From: Gammaproteobacteria bacterium
GTDB taxonomy: Bacteria; Pseudomonadota; Gammaproteobacteria; Magnimaribacterales; TMED112
Length of the DNA stretch: 5,816 bases
Assembly: GCA_002727535.1 (NCBI GenBank)
Contig: PBXH01000040.1
Span: 1-5,816 of the forward strand
Reading direction: 5' to 3'
Under the pieces are notes generated by a model. The model saw only the letters and a program-made list of their open reading frames with translations. It had not been told where the DNA came from and did no database searches. The translations under genes were made by a program, and so were the position numbers. Shown one piece after another: positions 1 to 4,561 of this stretch (position 1 is its first letter; the number at the start of each line of letters is the position of its first letter).

Positions 1-1
1 G

Positions 2-37
2 GATGCAGAAGGTAATCTCACTTTTGACACCTACTGA
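2..37 (+). CDS. 3' end of an upstream gene (partial, unidentified)
   Basis: Reading from base 2 gives eleven codons, DAEGNLTFDTY, ending in TGA at 35-37. Ten bases later comes a clear intrinsic terminator in the same orientation, which supports this frame as the end of a real plus-strand gene. Frame 1 stops at once, and the third frame runs through the terminator hairpin. Too little is left to name the product. In many gammaproteobacteria the gene two upstream of pheA is gyrA, but these residues cannot test that. Confidence 0.45.
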   Translation, partial: DAEGNLTFDTY

Positions 38-46
38 TCTCGAATT

Positions 47-76
47 AAAAAAAACTGAGCTTGCTCAGTTTTTTTT
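47..76 (+). terminator. Intrinsic terminator of the upstream gene
   Basis: The stem CTGAG (55-59) pairs with CTCAG (64-68) around the loop CTTG, a known stable tetraloop type in RNA. It is followed by eight T residues (69-76) and preceded by eight A residues (47-54), which can extend the stem as A-U pairs. The A run also gives a T run on the other strand, so the element could work both ways, but no minus-strand gene ends here. It separates the upstream gene from pheA, whose ATG is only 28 bases after the hairpin. Confidence 0.85.
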
Positions 77-103
77 ATGTCTAAAAAACCTTACAATCCA
101 TGA
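77..103 (+). other. Eight-codon ORF abutting pheA, SerC-start-like
   Basis: ATG at 77-79 opens an eight-codon frame, MSKKPYNP, ending in TGA at 101-103, directly before and in frame with the pheA ATG at 104. SerC (phosphoserine aminotransferase) proteins commonly begin with a short basic stretch and then YNF or FNF before SAGPA. SerC is also the usual gene just upstream of pheA in gammaproteobacteria. The peptide could be a remnant of a deleted serC, a short leader ORF, or chance. It has one Tyr codon and no Phe codons, so a classical Phe attenuation leader is unlikely. Confidence 0.2.
92..97 (+). promoter_or_regulatory. Candidate -10 element for pheA
   Basis: TACAAT matches the -10 consensus TATAAT at five of six positions. 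It ends six bases before the pheA ATG at 104, so the predicted transcript would begin at or next to the start codon. No convincing -35 is visible, because the expected position falls in the T run of the upstream terminator. No Shine-Dalgarno sequence precedes the ATG. AT-rich DNA yields such hexamers by chance, so this is only a candidate. Confidence 0.4.
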
Positions 104-919
104 ATGAAAATTTTCTACTTAGGTCCAGAAGGCACAAATTCTGATTTAGCAGCAAGGAAAATATTCTCTAAAAAAGATGATTACGTACCTGTGTCATCAA
201 TAGAAGATATTTTTGAAAAAGTAGCGCTAAGCCATTCTTATTACGGAGTAATACCTTTTGAAAACTCTTATCAAGGAGTAATTAATTCATCTTTAAATTG
301 TTTAATAGATTACGATCTAAAAATAACAAAAGAGTATAATTTTGCTGTTTCTCATATACTCTGCTCTGCCAATAAAGAATTAGATCCTAAATTAGTTAAA
401 AGAATTACATCTCATCCCCAAGTTTTTGGCCAATGCAATAACTGGATAAGAGAGAATTATCCCCATGCTGAAAAAATTGTTTCAACTAGTACAGCTGAAG
501 CAGCTTCACAAGCAAAAGATGATCATTCTGTTTACTGTATTGCAAATTCCCATGCTATTGAAATATTTGGTCTTCATTCACATGTAGAGAACATACAGGA
601 TAGAACAGATAACAAAACGAGATTTCTTGTAATAGGTAAAATGATTGAGAATAAAGGAGAAATAAACAAGACTTCTGTAATGATCAATATAAAAGATCAA
701 CCCGGCTCTCTAATGAAAATTCTCAAGCCATTTGCTGAATTAGATGTAAATATGACAAGAATTGAAACAAGACCATCAAGAAATAATGTTTTTCTTCATA
801 CATTTTTTATTGATTTTGAGGGATTCTATGAAGATAAAAATATTATTGAACTTTTAGATAAGCTTGATGGAATGTCAGAAGAAATAAGAATAATAGGATC
901 TTACGAAAGTCTTAATTAG
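104..919 (+). CDS. pheA: Prephenate dehydratase (monofunctional, PDT + ACT)
   Basis: This 271-residue cytoplasmic enzyme converts prephenate to phenylpyruvate, the committed step to phenylalanine. The PDT domain covers about residues 2-176, with GPEGT (7-11), IPFENS (50-55), SHPQ (103-106), STSTAEAA (127-134) and the catalytic KTRF signature (171-174). The C-terminal ACT domain (about 190-268) carries PGSL (200-203) and ETRP (221-224), variants of the GAL and ESRP motifs that bind feedback phenylalanine, so allosteric control is probably kept. The chorismate mutase domain fused to the N-terminus in most gammaproteobacterial P-proteins (about 360-390 residues) is absent, and the protein opens right at the PDT domain. 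That activity must come from elsewhere. The ATG at 104 follows an in-frame TGA, fixing the start. No Shine-Dalgarno is seen. The 3' end overlaps the opposing hydrolase gene by 8 bases. Confidence 0.95.
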   Translation: MKIFYLGPEGTNSDLAARKIFSKKDDYVPVSSIEDIFEKVALSHSYYGVIPFENSYQGVINSSLNCLIDYDLKITKEYNFAVSHILCSANKELDPKLVKRITSHPQVFGQCNNWIRENYPHAEKIVSTSTAEAASQAKDDHSVYCIANSHAIEIFGLHSHVENIQDRTDNKTRFLVIGKMIENKGEINKTSVMINIKDQPGSLMKILKPFAELDVNMTRIETRPSRNNVFLHTFFIDFEGFYEDKNIIELLDKLDGMSEEIRIIGSYESLN

Positions 920-1886
920 TTTCAGAACTTCTAAGATGCTCTATCAAGGGAACCTCTATAACATCTAGAACTGGCTTATCAATTAAATGTCGCATTTTTT
1001 CTACTGCAATAAATTTACTATTTGGTATTGAGTCAGCAGTTTTTTTGCCTTCATCAAAAGGTACTAGTGGATCAAGTTTGCCATGAATAACTAGTGTTGG
1101 AACAGATATTTTTTTTACTTCTTCAAATCTATTTTCATCAGCTAATATTGCTATCAGTTGCCTAGAAAAACCGCTATCATTTGAACTTCTTTCTATATTC
1201 TTTCTTGCTTCTGCTCTAAATCTATCTTCGTCAATTTCAACGCCTTCAGAACTCAAGATTTGAAAAATTCGTAATGATCTGTCTACTCTTTCATCAATAG
1301 TTTGTTCTTTAAATGATCTATTCTCTATAAGGTTTTTTAGTTCTCCCTTAGGTGAATTAGTAGCGTTTGGGGCTTCAGCCATAGACGCGACAAGAACATA
1401 AGAAATAAACCTCTCATTATTCTCTGCAACCATTCTCTGAGTTATCATTCCTCCCATTGACATTGCCAATATATGAGATCTATCGATATTAAGCTCATCT
1501 AATACTGCCATGCCATCATTTGACATGTCTGATAACGAGTAAACAGAATTAATTGGCAAACCTGTATAAAATTTGATGTAGTTCCAAATAAAATTTGGTT
1601 TGCCATATTCTTCAAAACTATGAGATAACCCTACATCTCTATTGTCATAAACAATTGGTCTAAAACCATTCTCTCTAAACATATCAATTAATTCATCAGG
1701 CCAAAAAGTAAGTTGCCCACCAAGACCTTGAACTAATAAAATTGGCGTGGCTTCTTCCGGTCCATAATCAACATAATAGATTTCTATATCTCCATTTTTG
1801 GCATAGCCGTCGCTTTCAGCGTAAGTAAAAGCAGCTAATAAAAGCAATAATAAATATTTAATTTTGTTCATCGTTATAAAAATCAT
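912..1886 (-). CDS. Exported alpha/beta-fold hydrolase
   Basis: This is a serine hydrolase of the alpha/beta fold, probably an esterase or similar, with unknown substrate. Read from the ATG at 1886 it has 324 residues. A basic start and Leu-rich core (about residues 7-20) ending FTYA at 23 look like a signal peptide, implying export. QGLGG (53-57) takes the oxyanion HG position, with Gln for the usual His. DNRDVGLS (81-88) is the conserved loop before the nucleophile. The nucleophile elbow is AMSMGG with Ser143 (the common form starts with Gly). Asp272 in HGKLDPLVP and His300 in MRHLID complete the triad. The start is uncertain: TTG 1889, ATG 1886 and ATG 1871 are in frame. I prefer 1886, which lies six bases after a -10-like TATAAA. 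ATG 1871 gives a more classical signal peptide and is a close second. The gene is divergent from nnrD and overlaps pheA tail-to-tail. Confidence 0.87.
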   Translation of the reverse strand: MIFITMNKIKYLLLLLLAAFTYAESDGYAKNGDIEIYYVDYGPEEATPILLVQGLGGQLTFWPDELIDMFRENGFRPIVYDNRDVGLSHSFEEYGKPNFIWNYIKFYTGLPINSVYSLSDMSNDGMAVLDELNIDRSHILAMSMGGMITQRMVAENNERFISYVLVASMAEAPNATNSPKGELKNLIENRSFKEQTIDERVDRSLRIFQILSSEGVEIDEDRFRAEARKNIERSSNDSGFSRQLIAILADENRFEEVKKISVPTLVIHGKLDPLVPFDEGKKTADSIPNSKFIAVEKMRHLIDKPVLDVIEVPLIEHLRSSETN

Positions 1887-1892
1887 CAATAT

Positions 1893-1898
1893 TTTATA
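1893..1898 (-). promoter_or_regulatory. Candidate -10 element for the hydrolase gene
   Basis: Read on the minus strand, 1898 to 1893 is TATAAA, five of six matches to TATAAT. It ends six bases before the ATG at 1886, predicting transcription to start at that ATG. It overlaps the oppositely directed TATACT of nnrD by four bases, so the two promoters would compete. No clear -35 is seen. Confidence 0.4.
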
Positions 1899-1900
1899 CT
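1895..1900 (+). promoter_or_regulatory. Candidate -10 element for nnrD
   Basis: TATACT matches five of six positions of TATAAT. It ends eight bases before the ATG at 1909, and the next upstream in-frame TTG (1906) falls at the predicted transcription start. A well-spaced -35 is not apparent. With no Shine-Dalgarno and no room for a leader, the transcript would be leaderless or nearly so. Confidence 0.45.
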
Positions 1901-1908
1901 ATTAATTG

Positions 1909-2712
1909 ATGATAACTGATTTTACATTTGATGAAGTAAAAAAATATTTGCCAAAAAAAGAGATTAATTCTAATAAATATGATTCTGGGCAACTACTATT
2001 AATCGGTGGTGATAATGAGTATCCAGGAGCAATAATTTTAGCTGCTCAAATGGCTATTAAATCTGGTATTGGCTTGTTATATCTATACACGAAGAGTCAA
2101 AATGTAATAAAAATCCTTAGCAAATATCCAGAAATAATAGTATTTGATGATAAAAATAGATTGATTGAATTAATCTCAAAAAAAATTCCTGTTCTAGCTG
2201 GACCGGGAACAAAAGACAATAAATGGACTGAGGAAATATTCAACCTTATAAAAGATAAACCTTTATCGATAATATTGGATGCTGCATATATTGAAAAAAT
2301 AAAATTAGATAATTCTTTTAAAACTAAAATATTATTACCTCATGAGGGCGAAGCAGCTAGATTGCTAGGAGTTCAATCATCAGAAGTAAGAAATAATAGA
2401 CTTGATTCTATTAAGAATATAAATGACAAACATAATTCTATTGTTGTTCTAAAAGGTTATAGAACTCTAATATCTGACGGAAAAAATATTTACAAATGTT
2501 TGGATGGAGATTCTAGACTTAGCACTGCTGGAACTGGAGATATCCTAGCTGGCTTAATTAGTAGTCTTTTAGCCCAAGGGCTAAAACCGATGGATAGCTG
2601 TAAGCTAGGCGTTGCTATCCATGGTTATTGTGCACAAAAATCAAATTTTAAATCTGGTTTAATGCCATCAGAACTAATAGATTCAATAAGAGATCATATT
2701 AATCAGTTATAA
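1909..2712 (+). CDS. nnrD: ADP/ATP-dependent NAD(P)H-hydrate dehydratase
   Basis: NnrD repairs hydrated NAD(P)H, dehydrating the S form at the cost of a nucleotide phosphate. The protein has 267 residues and consists only of the ribokinase-like YjeF C-terminal domain. Visible signatures are LLIGGDNEYPGA (29-40; the family has GGS..YPGA), AGPGT (97-101), ILDAAY (122-127), LLPHEGEAARLLG (142-154), VLKG (180-183) and the nucleotide-binding and catalytic AGTGDILAG (207-215) with Asp211, followed by LLAQGL (220-225). The N-terminal epimerase domain (NnrE), fused in E. coli and many relatives (about 500 residues in all), is missing, so the R form must be handled elsewhere or left to spontaneous epimerisation. 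The ATG at 1909 is preferred to the in-frame TTG at 1906. The gene is divergent from the hydrolase and overlaps the iron permease by 10 bases at the 3' end. Confidence 0.93.
   Translation: MITDFTFDEVKKYLPKKEINSNKYDSGQLLLIGGDNEYPGAIILAAQMAIKSGIGLLYLYTKSQNVIKILSKYPEIIVFDDKNRLIELISKKIPVLAGPGTKDNKWTEEIFNLIKDKPLSIILDAAYIEKIKLDNSFKTKILLPHEGEAARLLGVQSSEVRNNRLDSIKNINDKHNSIVVLKGYRTLISDGKNIYKCLDGDSRLSTAGTGDILAGLISSLLAQGLKPMDSCKLGVAIHGYCAQKSNFKSGLMPSELIDSIRDHINQL
2567..2586. repeat. 20-base near-palindrome inside nnrD
   Basis: TTTTAGCCC (2567-2575) and GGGCTAAAA (2578-2586) are perfect 9-bp arms separated by AA. The site lies in the codons for the conserved SLLAQGLKP stretch of NnrD. Neither strand has a T run after the stem, so it does not fit an intrinsic terminator. 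It may simply reflect codon choice in a conserved motif. Confidence 0.5.
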
Positions 2713-3572
2713 AATCTTCTCCACATGTTAATTCCGAATGCTAGCGATAAAAGCCAAGCAAAAAGTTCAACATAGTTAGGGTTTGAATTGTAGCCAAAAA
2801 ACCCTTTAAGAAATTCCCCTATATAGCCCTTATCGTACATAGGGTGATAATAAAGATCTTTAGATTCGTCATACCTATAAAGAACTCCTCCTTCGGGAAT
2901 CTCAGATGTCGGTTTTAATATATCCCATGGCCTAGCGATGTTTTCTTTTTCAATATATCCAGATTTTTCAAGATATTCCTCACCTTCATGAGTGCCGTAA
3001 GCAATCATGCCAGATGCTAAGAATACTAATAATAATGTCGTTCCCTTAAAAAAAGGTCTTAGATTTATCCTTTTTCCACCGATAACAATTAAATATCCAA
3101 TAGTAATCGCTAATATTGCTCCAAGAGCAAAACCGGTATACGAAAATCCATCCCCTCTATCTTGGCCTAATAACATTATAACTGTTTCAAACCCTTCTCT
3201 TAAAATTGAAAAAAATACAACCCAAAAAACACCCCAAGTTGACATTTTTAATGCTTTTTCTGTTTTTGATTCTAAATCTTTTTTATCAGAAACATGTTTT
3301 GATAGCCAAAAGACCACATACCAAATTAATCCTGCAGCTGCGTACATAAATAGAGCTTCAAATAATTTCTCATATCTTGTATCTCCAGCAATTCCTTTAA
3401 GATAAACGACTAAAAATGCAACGAGTATACTTGCAAAAATAGATGCGCCTACACCCAACCACAATTTTTTTATAGCTTCTGTTAAATTAGATCTTGATAA
3501 GAAGCTATATATAATGCCCACAATTAAACAGGCTTCTAGACTCTCTCTAAATACAATAATAAATTCATTCAT
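2703..3572 (-). CDS. FTR1-family iron permease
   Basis: This 289-residue inner-membrane protein belongs to the FTR1/EfeU family of iron permeases. The two family signatures are RESLE (9-13, in the first membrane segment; usually REGLE) and REGFE (125-129, in the fourth), whose Arg and Glu residues are held essential for iron movement. Hydrophobic stretches at about 4-24, 37-58, 71-90, 113-135, 145-165, 175-195 and 266-285 make seven membrane spans. A loop at about 196-262 is rich in Glu, Asp and Tyr, and starts just after HEGEE (195-199), a possible metal site. FTR1 hallmarks PWDI (215-218) and GYNSNPNYVELFAW (260-273) are present. No EfeO or EfeB partner lies in the window. A Fur box sits in the promoter, so iron repression is expected. 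The ATG at 3572 is eight bases from a -10 element, with no Shine-Dalgarno. Confidence 0.93.
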   Translation of the reverse strand: MNEFIIVFRESLEACLIVGIIYSFLSRSNLTEAIKKLWLGVGASIFASILVAFLVVYLKGIAGDTRYEKLFEALFMYAAAGLIWYVVFWLSKHVSDKKDLESKTEKALKMSTWGVFWVVFFSILREGFETVIMLLGQDRGDGFSYTGFALGAILAITIGYLIVIGGKRINLRPFFKGTTLLLVFLASGMIAYGTHEGEEYLEKSGYIEKENIARPWDILKPTSEIPEGGVLYRYDESKDLYYHPMYDKGYIGEFLKGFFGYNSNPNYVELFAWLLSLAFGINMWRRFYN

Positions 3573-3579
3573 GCACTAT

Positions 3580-3608
3580 ATATTAGTGAGAATGATTCTC
3601 ATTTACAA
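3580..3608 (-). promoter_or_regulatory. Promoter of the iron permease gene
   Basis: On the minus strand TTGTAA (3608-3603) and TAATAT (3585-3580) resemble -35 and -10 elements with the ideal 17-base spacing, the spacer being occupied mostly by the Fur box. The -10 element ends seven bases before the ATG at 3572, so the mRNA would start at or within a base or two of the start codon. The -35 begins only six bases after the stop of the upstream hydrolase gene at 3615. Confidence 0.65.
3587..3601. promoter_or_regulatory. Fur box (7-1-7 inverted repeat)
   Basis: TGAGAAT-G-ATTCTCA is a perfect 7-1-7 inverted repeat. It differs from the Fur consensus TGATAATNATTATCA only at one symmetric position in each arm. 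In the classical 19-bp frame (3606 to 3588 on the minus strand) it matches 15 of 19 positions. It lies between the -35 and -10 elements of the iron permease, where bound Fe-Fur would block RNA polymerase. The gene it controls is an iron transporter, which independently supports the call. Confidence 0.9.
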
Positions 3609-3614
3609 TAGAAA

Positions 3615-4559
3615 TTAGTTAAGATTTAAATTAATTATCTCGCCCGGCAATGGCGTATGAAAATTAACTCTTTCATTCTTTAATGAAATAGATTTTATGA
3701 TATCTCTTGGTTCATAAGTTGGCTCTTGAGAGAAATATATATTACCCCAATGGATTCCATAGCTTCTTTTAATATTAAGATCTAAGCTTATTTGTACGCC
3801 CTCCTCTGGATTTGCATGAACATCGCTTTCAATTTCAGCAGGATAATATGATCCAATTGGTATAAATCCAATATCAATATCCCCTATTTTTTCCTTATAA
3901 CTTATAAAGTCTTTATCATAAGCAGTATCCCCTATATGCAGAAAAGATATTTCATTGAATTTTGTTACCCATCCACCCCAAAGACTTTTATTTCGATCAA
4001 AAAAACCTCTTGCAGACCAATGTTTTGCAGGAATAAATATCACAGATAAATCTGTAAAATTAACACTTTCCCACCAGTTGAATTCATTAACATTATTAAG
4101 AGAATTTGATGTTAATAATTTTTTATCGCCTAATGGCACGTTAAAGACAATGTCAGAATTATATGCTTGAAGTTTTTTAAGTGTAGACATGTCTAGATGA
4201 TCATAATGATTATGGGATATGAAAACATAATCGATTCTAGGCAGATCTGATATTTCAATAACCAATGGTATTCTTCTCTGGGGCCCTACAAAGCTAAAAG
4301 GAGAGACTCGCCTTGAAAATACTGGGTCAAAAAGAATATTTTTGCTATCAATACTTAATAAGATCGTGCTCTGGCCGAGCCATGTAAAATAATTTGTTTT
4401 ATTATTTAGATTCTCTTCAATTTTATAAAAACTTAATGGCTCATTTCCTGACTTAGGGTCCAAGGTATTAAAAAAAGATTTGTAGTAAGTGTTTAAGTAA
4501 AAAGTAAAGCTTATTAAGAGAATAAAAATAATTAAAATTATTAATTTATAAAAACGCAT
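3615..4559 (-). CDS. Membrane-anchored metallo-beta-lactamase-fold hydrolase (NAPE-PLD/UlaG-like)
   Basis: This 314-residue zinc-dependent hydrolase belongs to the COG2220-type group that includes NAPE-PLD. One hydrophobic segment (about 5-22) after a basic start should anchor it in the membrane. Signatures in order are WLGQST (60-65; usually WLGHST), DPVFSRRVSPFSFVGPQR (78-95), HNHYDH (116-121), PAKHWSARG..DRN..LWGGW (177-197), GDTAYDKDF (210-218), IGSYYP (235-240), HANPEE (248-253) and GIHWG (268-272). Likely metal ligands are His116, His118, His180 and Asp211 at one site and Asp120, His121, Asp211 and His270 at the other, all present, so it should be active. In NAPE-PLD this fold cleaves N-acyl phosphatidylethanolamine; the bacterial substrate is unknown. 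It starts 2 bases after the HupE-like stop codon, so it is probably translationally coupled in that operon. The Fur box for the next gene lies just past its stop. Confidence 0.9.
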   Translation of the reverse strand: MRFYKLIILIIFILLISFTFYLNTYYKSFFNTLDPKSGNEPLSFYKIEENLNNKTNYFTWLGQSTILLSIDSKNILFDPVFSRRVSPFSFVGPQRRIPLVIEISDLPRIDYVFISHNHYDHLDMSTLKKLQAYNSDIVFNVPLGDKKLLTSNSLNNVNEFNWWESVNFTDLSVIFIPAKHWSARGFFDRNKSLWGGWVTKFNEISFLHIGDTAYDKDFISYKEKIGDIDIGFIPIGSYYPAEIESDVHANPEEGVQISLDLNIKRSYGIHWGNIYFSQEPTYEPRDIIKSISLKNERVNFHTPLPGEIINLNLN

Positions 4560-4561
4560 CT

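Larger units (their letters stand above)
1882..1913. promoter_or_regulatory. Perfect inverted repeat across a divergent start region
   Basis: ATCATCAAT (1882-1890) and ATTGATGAT (1905-1913) form a perfect 9-bp inverted repeat around a 14-base AT-only core broken by one C. Each arm contains the proposed ATG of one divergent gene: 1886 on the minus strand and 1909 on the plus strand. The core holds a -10-like hexamer for each direction. The site could be an operator for a dimeric regulator shared by hydrolase and nnrD. It could also be symmetry arising from two similar leaderless starts. Confidence 0.5.

Noticed and set aside
77..103. A phenylalanine attenuation leader peptide before pheA
   Set aside because: The eight codons include no Phe codons and only one Tyr codon, and the terminator lies before the ORF rather than after it.
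3..107. A 34-residue plus-strand frame starting at base 3
   Set aside because: It runs straight through the terminator hairpin and its T run into the pheA start, so it is not a plausible gene.
100..141. An alternative ATG at 100 for pheA
   Set aside because: It is in a different frame from the prephenate dehydratase and soon stops; the ATG at 104 leads directly into the GPEGT motif.
2567..2586. The nnrD hairpin as an intrinsic terminator
   Set aside because: Neither strand carries a T run after the stem; A residues follow it on both strands, and it is well inside the coding region.
3007..3405. A 132-codon plus-strand frame opposite the iron permease
   Set aside because: It lies wholly inside the FTR1 gene on the other strand, shows no domain or sensible hydrophobic pattern, and the opposite frame has clear family motifs.
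3955..4170. A 71-codon plus-strand frame opposite the metallo-beta-lactamase-fold gene
   Set aside because: It is a shadow of a gene with all zinc-ligand motifs and has no recognisable features of its own.
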